The notes under the pieces are model-generated. The model saw nothing but the letters and a program-made list of their open reading frames with translations. It was not told where the DNA came from and made no database searches. DNA of 64,000 nt from Mesorhizobium sp. CAU 1732 (GTDB taxonomy: Bacteria; Pseudomonadota; Alphaproteobacteria; Rhizobiales; Rhizobiaceae): positions 2,170,001 through 2,234,000 of the forward strand of contig NZ_JBDQQR010000001.1 of the NCBI RefSeq assembly GCF_039888675.1, given 5' to 3'. The stretch's first letter is position 1; each line of letters opens with the position of its first letter. Both the position numbers and the translations under genes were made by a program. Positions 1-7,419 of the stretch are shown one piece after another.

Positions 1-80
1 TTGAGGCCGAGCTTGTTGCAGTAGAAATCGAGTGAGATATCAACGTCCTTGACGCGGACCATGGTGTGCAAATAGCGCAT
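1..80 (-). CDS. gloA: Lactoylglutathione lyase (glyoxalase I), 5' end only
   Basis: The first 26 codons are present; the rest lies beyond the left edge. The protein starts MRYLHTMVRVKDVDISLDFY, which matches the N-terminus of metal-dependent glyoxalase I (a His of the metal site at residue 5, then the beta-alpha-beta entry and the FYCNKLGL segment). The family isomerises the methylglyoxal-glutathione hemithioacetal to S-lactoylglutathione in the cytosol. The gene is divergent from the cold-shock gene. Identification rests on a short but characteristic segment. Confidence 0.8.
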   Translation of the reverse strand, partial: MRYLHTMVRVKDVDISLDFYCNKLGL

Positions 81-260
81 CTTTGCCTTCCGGTTCTTCG
101 AGGTGGAGCCGCTGATATGGAGCAGTCGCGCGGAAGCGGCAACCGGCTCGTCGTGATTGAAACGAGCTTCCATGACGCCGCTTCGAATCGCAGCGTGGGC
201 ACGATCCAAGACCTGAGGCAGTATTGTGGGGTAGAAATGTTGAAAACTGCGCCACGGCCC

Positions 261-290
261 TTGCTAACACAGGAACGCACAGTGTTATCC
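261..290 (+). promoter_or_regulatory. Possible promoter with a dyad for the cold-shock gene
   Basis: TTGCTA at 261-266 is followed 18 bases later by TTATCC at 285-290, a weak sigma70-like pair. A dyad, TAACAC at 265-270 and GTGTTA at 282-287, lies inside it and could be an operator. It sits about 45 bases upstream of the chosen start. The rest of the 81-335 spacer shows nothing I recognise. Confidence 0.3.
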
Positions 291-335
291 TGCTGAATAG
301 AATCAGACGATTTGTTCGAGGAAAGGTACGTCGGG

Positions 336-929
336 ATGGGGGACAAAGCCTCTTCGGAGAGGCGGTACGACGCCATTGACGAAGCCGTGGGTCCAGATGA
401 TGGACCGGAGGCTGTGCTCGCCGAAATATCCGGCGAAATCAAATGGTTCGATGTCGCCAAGGGCTACGGGTTCATCTTGCCCGACGACACCGCCATCGGT
501 GACGTGCTTCTCCATGTGACCTGCCTTCGCAAGGATGGCTTCCAGACCGCGCTTGAGGGCGCGCGCGTGGTCTGCCTCGTTCGTCGCGGCGATCGTGGCC
601 TCCAGGCCTTCAAGGTTCTCTCGATGGACAACACGAACGCCGTCCATCCGTCCGAGCAGCCGCTTCAGAAAACCCACGTCGCGGTGACGGCCGAGAGCGG
701 GCTCGAACGCGCTCTGGTGAAATGGTTCAACCGCACCAAGGGTTTTGGCTTCCTGACGCGCGGTGAAGGCACCGAGGACATCTTCATCCACATGGAGACG
801 TTGCGCCGATACGGCCTGACAGAGCTTCGACCGGGCCAGGTGGTGCTGGTGCGCTTCGGCAAAGGCGACAAGGGCCTTATGGCTGCCGAAATTCATCCCG
901 ATATGGGGACACTGCCGGTTTCGCATTGA
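336..929 (+). CDS. Two-domain cold-shock protein (CspA-like)
   Basis: The product is 197 residues with two cold-shock (OB-fold) domains. The first, near residues 31-97, carries KGYGFI (RNP1) and DVLLHV (RNP2-like). The second, near residues 127-190, carries KGFGFL and DIFIHM. Single-stranded nucleic acid binding is the family role; the tandem arrangement is common in Rhizobiales, where most other Csp proteins have one domain. I chose ATG 336 because GAGGAAAGG lies just upstream; a TTG at 312 in the same frame has no clear ribosome-binding site. The DUF192 gene follows directly and may be co-transcribed. Confidence 0.88.
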   Translation: MGDKASSERRYDAIDEAVGPDDGPEAVLAEISGEIKWFDVAKGYGFILPDDTAIGDVLLHVTCLRKDGFQTALEGARVVCLVRRGDRGLQAFKVLSMDNTNAVHPSEQPLQKTHVAVTAESGLERALVKWFNRTKGFGFLTRGEGTEDIFIHMETLRRYGLTELRPGQVVLVRFGKGDKGLMAAEIHPDMGTLPVSH

Positions 930-958
930 CCGATCTCCGCCGGCGAGCAGGGTGGCCA

Positions 959-1468
959 ATGTTGCGTATGATCTGGATTTTGGCCGTCGTGCTGACGGTC
1001 GCACTGTCTCCCGGGGTCTCATCCCAGGCCTATAGTCAGGTGCGCATCGATGACGGGCAGCCGATGCTGCTGCCCGTCGATGCCGTTCCCCTCGTGGCCG
1101 AAACGAAGGACGGAGCGCGCGAATTCACCATCGAGATCGCCGATGACGACCGCGAGCGCTCGGCCGGCCTGATGTTCCGCACCGAGATGGACGACATGCA
1201 CGGCATGCTGTTCGTGTTCGAGCAGACGCGTCGCGTCTCTTTCTGGATGAAGAACACGCCGATGCCGCTCGACCTGATCTTCATCCGGGACGATGGCACC
1301 GTCGCGGCGGTGCTGCCGGGCGAGCCTTTTTCCACGGCCTCGATCGGGCCCGGAGAGTCGGTCCGGTTCGTTCTTGAACTGAAGGCTGGAACCGCGCAGA
1401 AGACAGGCATCGTCAGCGACGTCCGGCTGCGCCATCCGCGCATCGACAGCGTTGCGGATGGTGACTGA
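959..1468 (+). CDS. Exported DUF192 family protein
   Basis: The 169-residue product begins with a signal peptide (LRMIWILAVVLTVALS, likely cleaved near SSQAYS). The DUF192 domain covers about residues 45-160, with the typical RSAGLMFRTEM and FWMKNTPMPLDLIFI segments. The function of DUF192 is not established. An upstream TTG (926) overlaps the stop of the cold-shock gene, but ATG 959 has AGGGTGG just ahead and puts the hydrophobic stretch at the N-terminus. The next gene starts about 29 bases after its stop, so the pair is probably co-transcribed. Confidence 0.85.
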   Translation: MLRMIWILAVVLTVALSPGVSSQAYSQVRIDDGQPMLLPVDAVPLVAETKDGAREFTIEIADDDRERSAGLMFRTEMDDMHGMLFVFEQTRRVSFWMKNTPMPLDLIFIRDDGTVAAVLPGEPFSTASIGPGESVRFVLELKAGTAQKTGIVSDVRLRHPRIDSVADGD

Positions 1469-1496
1469 TCAAGCAATTCAGGAATTATTCGCAGGC

Positions 1497-2267
1497 ATGC
1501 ACAGTTTCACGCACGACGGCTTCGACCTCGCCTTCATCGACCGCGCGCCGGAAACGGGTAGCGGCGAGCCCGTCCTCCTGATTCACGGCTTCGCGTCGAC
1601 CCATCATGTGAACTGGGTCGCGCCGGGTTGGGTCAAGACGCTGAGCGAGGCCGGCTATCGCGTCATCGCCTTCGACCATCGCGGGCACGGGAAATCCACC
1701 AAGAGCTACGATCCCGACGACTATACGCCGGACGCCATGGCCGACGATGCGTCGGCTTTGCTCGACCATTTGTCGATCGATCGCGCGCACGTCTTTGGCT
1801 ATTCCATGGGCGCGCGGGTCTCGACGTTTCTCGCGCTTCGGCACCCAGAGAAAGTCGCCACCCTGATCCTCGGCGGCCTTGGCTATGGCATGGTCGATGG
1901 CGTCGGTGACTGGGATCCGATCGCCGAGGCCCTGATGGCCGACGATGCGACGACGATCGACCATCCGCGCGGCAAGATGTTCCGGACATTCGCCGACCAG
2001 ACGAAGAGCGATCGCAAGGCGCTGGCCGCCTGCATCGCGAAGTCGCGCGAACTGCTGAGCGAAGACGAACTCGCGGGAATCACGCAGCCGACGCTCGTGG
2101 GCGTGGGCACCAGGGATGACATCGCCGGCTCGGCGAAGAAGCTCGCGGACCTGATGCCGGATGCCGAAGCCTTCGACATTGAAGGGCGCGACCACATGCT
2201 GGCGGTCGGCGACCGCACCTTCAAGGCGAAGGTGCTTGAATTCCTGAAAGCCCATCCGCTCGGCTAG
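1497..2267 (+). CDS. Alpha/beta hydrolase
   Basis: This is a 256-residue alpha/beta-hydrolase fold protein. The nucleophile elbow is GYSMGA (Ser near residue 103), the oxyanion region is LIHGFAS, and the acid and His are probably in GTRDD and GRDHML near the C-terminus. No signal peptide is visible. The substrate cannot be told from sequence; related proteins act as esterases, haloperoxidase-like enzymes or lactonases. The frame extends upstream to 1452, overlapping the DUF192 gene, but ATG 1497 fits the domain start. The 3' end overlaps the convergent YcaQ-type gene by 47 bases. Confidence 0.85.
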   Translation: MHSFTHDGFDLAFIDRAPETGSGEPVLLIHGFASTHHVNWVAPGWVKTLSEAGYRVIAFDHRGHGKSTKSYDPDDYTPDAMADDASALLDHLSIDRAHVFGYSMGARVSTFLALRHPEKVATLILGGLGYGMVDGVGDWDPIAEALMADDATTIDHPRGKMFRTFADQTKSDRKALAACIAKSRELLSEDELAGITQPTLVGVGTRDDIAGSAKKLADLMPDAEAFDIEGRDHMLAVGDRTFKAKVLEFLKAHPLG

Positions 2268-3462
2268 CGTCGCCGCTTTTCATCCAGCCATCCTCGAACA
2301 CGACGCTCGAAACGCCGGCAAAGCGGCGCAGGCGCTCGAGTTCCGTTTCGAGCTTGGTGGTGAGGATTTTAGAGGCGCGGACGCCGCGCTCGGGCCAGAA
2401 GGCGCGAACCACAAGCGCGTCGCGCTCCCGGTCCGCCTTGACGTCGATGCGCCCGATCGCGTTGTCGCCGCGCAGAACGGGGTAGACGTAGTAGCCGTAT
2501 CGGCGCTTGGCCTCCGGCACGAAGATCTCGATCCGGTAGTGAAAGCCGAAGATGCGCTCTGTCCGGGATCGGTCGCGCAACAGCGGATCGAACGGGCTGA
2601 GGATGCGGACGCGGTCAAGCGGCGTCGGGGCTTCCAGCGCGACATCCACCGCGCCGGGCAGCGAGAAGCCCGCACGCGGTTTGCCGTCTATGCCTTCGAC
2701 GCGAACGGGAACGAGGTCGTGGCGGTTGCGGGCGATCCATTCGTCCACCTCGGACGGCGACAGCAATGCCCAGAATGACGCGATCTCGCCGCGCGTGGCG
2801 AAACCGAGCCGGTGCAGCGCCTCGCGGCATGCCCAGTCGACGAAGGCGTCGTGATCCACTTCCTGCGCGCGGTGCGCAGCCGGAATCACCCGCTCGGTGA
2901 GATCGTAGACTTTCTGGAAACCGTCGCGCCGCGCGATGGCGAGTTCGCCCGTCCGCCAGAGATATTCGAGCGCGGCCTTCGACGGATGCCAGTCCCACCA
3001 GCCGGTGCTTGGCCTGTCGCCCTCGAAGTCGCGGGCCATCTTGGCGCCGTCTCGCGTGATGAGATCGTGCACGCGGGCGATGTCGTCGTCGAAGCCTTCG
3101 GTGCCGAAATGATCCTTCCAGCGTTCGCGCAGCCGCTCCTTCTGGCGCGCGAAGCGATGGCGCCAATAGGGGAAGAAGGCGCCGGGAATGATCGACGCGT
3201 CATGCGTCCAGTTCTCGAAGAGGTCGCCGTCCTTTTCGAGAAGTGATTGCAGGTCGCGGCGGCGATAGGTCTGGCCGCGTGAGAACAGGATGTGATGATG
3301 GGCGCGCTCCAGCACATTGACGCTGTCGACCTGCACGAAGCCGAGATCGCGGATCAACTGCGACAGCGTATCCTTGCGAAGCGGCCCCGCGCTGCGGCCT
3401 TCGAGCCCGGCGAGGTGGAGAAGGTGCCGCCTGGCCTGGCGGTTGGAGACGAGAATCGACAT
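2221..3462 (-). CDS. YcaQ/AlkX-type winged-helix DNA glycosylase
   Basis: The 413-residue protein belongs to the HTH_42 (YcaQ/AlkZ) family: N-terminal winged helix (RQARRHLLHLAGL, SQLIRDLGFVQVDSVNVL) followed by repeated winged-helix and beta segments (HDASIIP, FDPLLRDRSRTERIFGFHYR, YGYYVYPVLRGD). Characterised members remove bulky or crosslinking alkyl lesions from DNA. AlkZ enzymes use a Q-x-Q motif and the YcaQ/AlkX group Q-x-D; here FVQVDS gives Q-V-D, placing it with YcaQ. Its C-terminal 15 codons overlap the convergent hydrolase gene. The function is inferred from family. Confidence 0.85.
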   Translation of the reverse strand: MSILVSNRQARRHLLHLAGLEGRSAGPLRKDTLSQLIRDLGFVQVDSVNVLERAHHHILFSRGQTYRRRDLQSLLEKDGDLFENWTHDASIIPGAFFPYWRHRFARQKERLRERWKDHFGTEGFDDDIARVHDLITRDGAKMARDFEGDRPSTGWWDWHPSKAALEYLWRTGELAIARRDGFQKVYDLTERVIPAAHRAQEVDHDAFVDWACREALHRLGFATRGEIASFWALLSPSEVDEWIARNRHDLVPVRVEGIDGKPRAGFSLPGAVDVALEAPTPLDRVRILSPFDPLLRDRSRTERIFGFHYRIEIFVPEAKRRYGYYVYPVLRGDNAIGRIDVKADRERDALVVRAFWPERGVRASKILTTKLETELERLRRFAGVSSVVFEDGWMKSGDASRADGLSGIQAPSP

Positions 3463-3578
3463 GGCGCAACTCTAGATCGGCGCGCCGCTTCAGCCACCCG
3501 AAAAAGCACAGGAGAAAGCGATCCGGCGGTGCTGTTCCTGACAACGGGATGGCAGGAGAATGCCGCCCGGCATCGCAA

Positions 3579-4376
3579 TCAGATGCCCCTGAAGACAGGC
3601 GGGCGCTTTTCGCGAAAGGCAGCACGGCCTTCGGCGTAGTCCACGCTCTCGAAGGTTCGGTCGCCGAATTCGCCTGCGAGCGCCGCGTCGCCAGGCGCGC
3701 CTGTCAGCACTGCCTGAATCGAGGCCTTGGATGCGCGGATCGACAGGGGCGCATTGCGGGCGATGGTCGCGGCGATTTCGCCGACACGCGCGTCGAGATC
3801 ACCGCTGACGACCTCCATCAGGAAGCCTGCGCGCAAAGCCGCCGCCGCGTCGAGACGCGCGGCGGAGTAGGCGAGATACCGTGCCACCTGAGGCCCGACG
3901 GCGTTGACGATGTCGGCCATCGCATCGACGGGATAGGCAAGCCCGAGCTTTGCCGCGGGTACGCTGAAGGCGGCATCGGGCGTTGCAAGACGCAGGTCGC
4001 ACGCGGCCGCCAGTCCGAAACCGCCGCCAAAGCAGATGCCGCGAATGGCTGCGACGACGGGAAGGGTGCTATTGCGCACGGCGGCGAAGGCTGCGGAATT
4101 GTACGCCTCGTAGACCCGCGCCTTGGCTGCATCGCCACGCACATCATCGAACTCGGCGATGTCGGCGCCGGCGCAGAAATCCGCGCCGCTTCCGGTCAGG
4201 ATGATCGCTCGGGATGACGCGGAGGCCGTCAGATCGTCGATGATTCCGGGCAGGCGTTGCCACATTGCCTGCGTCATCGCATTTTTGCGTCGCGGGCGAT
4301 CGATCGTGATCGTTGCGATGCCGTTTTCGACGTCGACGCGAAGGGAATCGCTTTGCGGGTCATCTTGAATTTGCAT
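3579..4376 (-). CDS. Enoyl-CoA hydratase/isomerase family protein
   Basis: This 265-residue crotonase-fold protein has the expected segments: ATITIDRPRRKNAM, the first oxyanion-hole region GADFCAGADIAEF and the second ICFGGGFGLAAACDLRLA. The Glu of classical hydratases (GGxxE) is not obvious: the segment reads AAKLGLAYPVDAM, so it may be an isomerase, hydrolase or other crotonase. I chose ATG 4376 (MQIQDDP), where homology begins; the frame is open further into the cysE leader. It is divergent from cysE, with about 110 bases between starts. Confidence 0.85.
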   Translation of the reverse strand: MQIQDDPQSDSLRVDVENGIATITIDRPRRKNAMTQAMWQRLPGIIDDLTASASSRAIILTGSGADFCAGADIAEFDDVRGDAAKARVYEAYNSAAFAAVRNSTLPVVAAIRGICFGGGFGLAAACDLRLATPDAAFSVPAAKLGLAYPVDAMADIVNAVGPQVARYLAYSAARLDAAAALRAGFLMEVVSGDLDARVGEIAATIARNAPLSIRASKASIQAVLTGAPGDAALAGEFGDRTFESVDYAEGRAAFREKRPPVFRGI

Positions 4377-4486
4377 CACAACAATCCAATTGAAGGCTGG
4401 TTGAGGAAATTGCGGTTCATTTGCGGCTCGGTTCGCATTATGATCGACCCTTCGCCAAAGCAAGATGGTTGGCACAGGAGACCGAG

Positions 4487-5308
4487 ATGGGCAGTACAAG
4501 CGCGATCAGATCCGAGATGATCCAGCCCGTCGACCCGATCTGGAGTTCGGTTCGAAGCGAAGCAAAAGTCGCGGTCGAACGCGATCCGCTGCTTGCTGCG
4601 TTTCTGTATTCCACGATCCTGAACCACGACAGCCTCGAGGATTCGGTCATCCACCGTCTGTCGGAACGGCTCGACCACGCCGACCTTGGCTCCGACCTCA
4701 TACGCCAGACTTATCAGGCGATGCTGCGCGACAATTCCGATTGGAGCGCGACGGTCAGGGTCGACATCCAGGCCTATTACGACCGCGACCCCGCATGCGA
4801 CCGGTTCCTGATGCCTGTCCTTTATTTCAAGGGTTTCCACGCGATCCAGACGCACAGGCTCGCCCATTGGCTGTGGAACCAGGGCAGGCGGGATTTCGCG
4901 CTCTACCTGCAGAGCCGTTCGTCGGCGATCTTCCAGACCGACATTCATCCGGCATCGCGCATCGGCAAGGGCATCTTCATCGACCACGCGACGGGACTTG
5001 TCGTGGGCGAGACCGCGGTCGTGGAGGACAACGTATCCATGCTCCACGGCGTGACGCTGGGCGGTACGGGCAAGGCGGGCGGCGATCGCCATCCAAAGAT
5101 CCGCCATGGCGTGCTCATCGGCGCCGGCGCCAAGATTCTCGGCAATATCGAGGTCGGCCATTGCTCTAAAGTGGCGGCAGGCTCGGTCGTTCTGAAATCC
5201 ATTCCCCATAACAAAACCGTTGCCGGCGTGCCCGCCCGGATCGTGGGCGAGGCGGGGTGTGACGAGCCGTCCCGCGCGATGGACCAGCTCCTCGTCAGCG
5301 AGGCCTGA
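4487..5308 (+). CDS. cysE: Serine O-acetyltransferase
   Basis: The 273-residue product has the all-alpha N-terminal SATase domain (residues 15-135) and a left-handed parallel beta-helix of hexapeptide repeats (about 150-250; IHPASRIGKGIFIDHATGLV, GVLIGAGAKILGN), ending with VAGVPARIVG. It transfers acetyl from acetyl-CoA to L-serine, the committed step to cysteine. ATG 4487 is supported by CAGGAG at 4475-4480. The DUF3126 gene follows, an arrangement I know from other Rhizobiales. The family is usually feedback-inhibited by cysteine through the C-terminal tail. Confidence 0.95.
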   Translation: MGSTSAIRSEMIQPVDPIWSSVRSEAKVAVERDPLLAAFLYSTILNHDSLEDSVIHRLSERLDHADLGSDLIRQTYQAMLRDNSDWSATVRVDIQAYYDRDPACDRFLMPVLYFKGFHAIQTHRLAHWLWNQGRRDFALYLQSRSSAIFQTDIHPASRIGKGIFIDHATGLVVGETAVVEDNVSMLHGVTLGGTGKAGGDRHPKIRHGVLIGAGAKILGNIEVGHCSKVAAGSVVLKSIPHNKTVAGVPARIVGEAGCDEPSRAMDQLLVSEA

Positions 5309-5416
5309 GGCGGCATTTCCGCGCCCTTTCCTTGAAAGCTCGACCGCGGGCTTTACATCGCCGTGACGGGCATGCCAGAAGCGCGGTCCAATCAGGCGGT
5401 TACCGGAGAGCAGATT

Positions 5417-5626
5417 TTGAAACCCGAAGAGATCAGAAAACTCGACGCGTATTTCAAGCGCACCTTCGCAAACGCACAGCTTCAGGTGAAAGCGCGGCCG
5501 CGCAAGGACGATTCCTGCGAGCTCTATCTCGGGGACGAATTCCTCGGCATCATCTTCAAGGACGATGATGACGGCGACCTGTCCTACAATTTCTCGATGG
5601 CCATTCTCGATATCGATCTCGACTGA
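5417..5626 (+). CDS. DUF3126 family small protein (TTG start)
   Basis: This 69-residue, acidic-ended protein matches DUF3126, a short family largely restricted to Rhizobiales (KLDAYFKRTF, ARPRKDDSCELYLGDEF, IIFKDDDDGD, DIDLD). Its function is unknown. I prefer the TTG at 5417, with GGAG at 5405-5408, because homologues begin with the lysine-proline-glutamate segment that follows. ATG codons at 5363 and 5372 are in frame but would add 15-18 residues with no family support. It lies 108 bases after cysE on the same strand. Confidence 0.85.
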   Translation: MKPEEIRKLDAYFKRTFANAQLQVKARPRKDDSCELYLGDEFLGIIFKDDDDGDLSYNFSMAILDIDLD

Positions 5627-5683
5627 GACCGGCTGGACGAATCGAAATGCGCTTGGCGAGCGATCGCCGGGCGCTTTTTCGTT

Positions 5684-6424
5684 TCAGCGCTTCACGATGA
5701 AGCTCTCCGCTTTCTCGCGTATCGCCGCATCGACGTCCCGCCACGAGCCCGCCAGTTCGGCCGGCATGCGGTAGGAGAGGCTCAACCCGTTGCCCAGATG
5801 AATGTCGCGCTCACATGCGGCGAGCGATTCGCGCGACGCGTCTCCCGACAGGCAACGCGCGACGAACGGAGTGTCCGTGTCCCCGTCGCCGACGATCAAA
5901 ATCTCGTCCATATAGCCGGATTTTTCGGAGAAACTGTAGACGGTCAGGCCACCGGGACCCGGACGTCCGGTACCCTCCACCAAAGCGCGATAGATCGGCT
6001 CGAGCCGGCCGCTCATGTCCCGCGACATCATCCGTTCCTCGAACGACAGGAACAGGATGTTGCGCGTGTCGCCCGTATGATTGAAATCGTCCCGAGCCTC
6101 GTTGCTGTACCCTTCGAGAAGCGGCCAGTTGAGATAGAGGTCCAGCCGCTGCGTGACCCCGCTGCGGCGTGACGCATCGAACCGGATCATGTTGGCCGGC
6201 ACCGCGAGCGTGTCCTTGCCGATGACGATATCGTGGACCGTCAGGTCGTCGGTGTGCCCCGCCATTGCGATCGTGCGGCCGACCATGCGCCCGCCGATGC
6301 TGATCGCCACCGAGAGGAGCGCGAGAAGCACGAAGGTCAGGAAAACCTTCAGCATGAAGCTGGATCGGACCGGGACGGGGTATGCCGCGTGAGCCATGAT
6401 TGCCGATGCGAATTGCAAGGCCAT
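5684..6424 (-). CDS. Membrane-anchored hypothetical protein
   Basis: About 246 residues. One strong membrane segment near residues 25-46 (LKVFLTFVLLALLSVAISIG) is followed by a soluble domain of about 190 residues, probably periplasmic. I recognise no domain. Codon use and the intact frame support a real gene, and similar single-pass proteins occur in Rhizobiales. The start is unsure: GTG 6433, ATG 6424 (GGTGAGG just upstream) and ATG 6355, directly before the membrane segment, are all possible. It converges with the DUF3126 gene. Confidence 0.7.
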   Translation of the reverse strand: MALQFASAIMAHAAYPVPVRSSFMLKVFLTFVLLALLSVAISIGGRMVGRTIAMAGHTDDLTVHDIVIGKDTLAVPANMIRFDASRRSGVTQRLDLYLNWPLLEGYSNEARDDFNHTGDTRNILFLSFEERMMSRDMSGRLEPIYRALVEGTGRPGPGGLTVYSFSEKSGYMDEILIVGDGDTDTPFVARCLSGDASRESLAACERDIHLGNGLSLSYRMPAELAGSWRDVDAAIREKAESFIVKR

Positions 6425-6649
6425 GAGCCTCACCGTTGAAGGAAGCGCCGGGCTGTTCTGCTGCTACGGGCAGAAGAGGGGGGGCACGGCACTTGCTGAA
6501 TAAATCTCGAAGACCATTGCCGCTTCATGGTAAACGGCGCGTAAAGACATGTCCGATTGCCGTGTCCGGCGGCCAAAATGGCAGGGGTCGAACTTGCGTT
6601 CCTGCCGATGCGCCTTCTAGGGTGACCACCTTTGCCTGAAGGAGGAATC

Positions 6650-7177
6650 ATGCCCGCTTACACGCTCGATGGCGTTTCGCCCGAATTGCCTGACGATGGA
6701 TCAGCCTGGATTGCGCCCGATGCGACGCTGATCGGCAAGGTGACGCTCGGCAGCGATGTCGGCGTGTGGTTCGGGGCCGTGCTGCGCGGCGACAACGAGG
6801 CGATCACCATCGGCGCCGGCACGAACGTGCAGGAACATACGGTGATGCACACCGACATGGGCTTTCCACTCACCGTGGGCGAGGGGTGTACGATCGGCCA
6901 CCGGGCGATGCTTCATGGTTGCACGATTGGGAACAACAGCCTCGTCGGCATGGGCGCCATTATTCTCAACGGCGCGAAAATCGGAGAGAACTGCCTCGTC
7001 GGGGCTGGCGCGCTCGTCACGGAAGGCAAGTCGTTTCCGGACAATTCGCTGATCATGGGCGTTCCGGCCAAGGCGGTTCGCACGCTCGACGAGAATGCGA
7101 TCGAGGGCCTCCGGGGATCGGCGCGGCACTACGTGGCCAATGCCAAGCGCTACCGAACCGGCCTCACGCCAGCCTGA
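6650..7177 (+). CDS. Gamma-class carbonic anhydrase-like hexapeptide protein
   Basis: The 175-residue product is a left-handed beta-helix protein of the gamma-carbonic anhydrase/PaaY/YrdA family. Metal-ligand histidines are visible in QEHTVMH and in IGHRAMLHG, spaced as in the family. Homologues are trimeric zinc or iron enzymes, and mitochondrial relatives are complex I subunits in plants. AAGGAGG at 6639-6645 fixes ATG 6650. Whether it hydrates CO2 or acts on a thioester cannot be told here. Confidence 0.9.
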   Translation: MPAYTLDGVSPELPDDGSAWIAPDATLIGKVTLGSDVGVWFGAVLRGDNEAITIGAGTNVQEHTVMHTDMGFPLTVGEGCTIGHRAMLHGCTIGNNSLVGMGAIILNGAKIGENCLVGAGALVTEGKSFPDNSLIMGVPAKAVRTLDENAIEGLRGSARHYVANAKRYRTGLTPA

Positions 7178-7188
7178 CGCGAGGGGCG

Positions 7189-7206
7189 CGATCCGTTAAC
7201 GGATCG
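7189..7206. promoter_or_regulatory. 18-bp perfect palindrome after the carbonic anhydrase gene
   Basis: CGATCCGTTAACGGATCG is perfectly self-complementary. It begins 11 bases after the stop of the gamma-carbonic anhydrase gene and about 75 bases before the LexA-type box. TTCA-N7-TTAACC at 7208-7224, one mismatch from a CtrA box, follows it. It could be a protein-binding site; it is a poor terminator because no T-run follows. Confidence 0.4.
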
Positions 7207-7273
7207 GTTCACCCCCGGTTAACCGCGAAAAAGACGAACGTGCTTCGTGCATGACGCAACGTCGCAAACAGAA

Positions 7274-7302
7274 TTGACGTGAGAACAAAACTGGAACATA
7301 AA
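7274..7302 (+). promoter_or_regulatory. LexA-type SOS box inside a sigma70-like promoter
   Basis: GAACAAAACTGGAAC at 7283-7297 is an exact match to the alphaproteobacterial LexA site GAAC-N7-GAAC. It sits between a -35 like TTGACG (7274-7279) and a weaker -10 like CATAAA (7297-7302), spacing 17. LexA bound here would block the promoter. The next open frame is the 28-residue peptide at 7331. Confidence 0.75.
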
Positions 7303-7330
7303 GGGGCCATAAGAGATACGGGAGATCGAA

Positions 7331-7417
7331 ATGGCTTCTTTCCTTCAGGATGTGTTCTCGCTCGTGTCCATGGGCGCGTTCGTTACGGCAATGGCGCTGC
7401 TGATCGGCGCGATGTGA
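7331..7417 (+). CDS. 28-residue hydrophobic peptide, probably SOS-induced
   Basis: The ORF encodes 28 residues: a short polar start (MASFLQDV) and one membrane-length stretch (FSLVSMGAFVTAMALLIGAM). GGAG at 7321-7324 lies 6 bases before ATG 7331, and the LexA-type box with promoter lies 29 bases further upstream. It ends 2 bases before the convergent ggt stop. Size, topology and LexA control resemble SidA, the 29-residue SOS-induced division inhibitor of Caulobacter that binds FtsW/FtsN; this is a functional analogy, and I do not claim sequence homology. The ORF is too short to be certain from sequence alone. Confidence 0.65.
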   Translation: MASFLQDVFSLVSMGAFVTAMALLIGAM

Positions 7418-7419
7418 TG

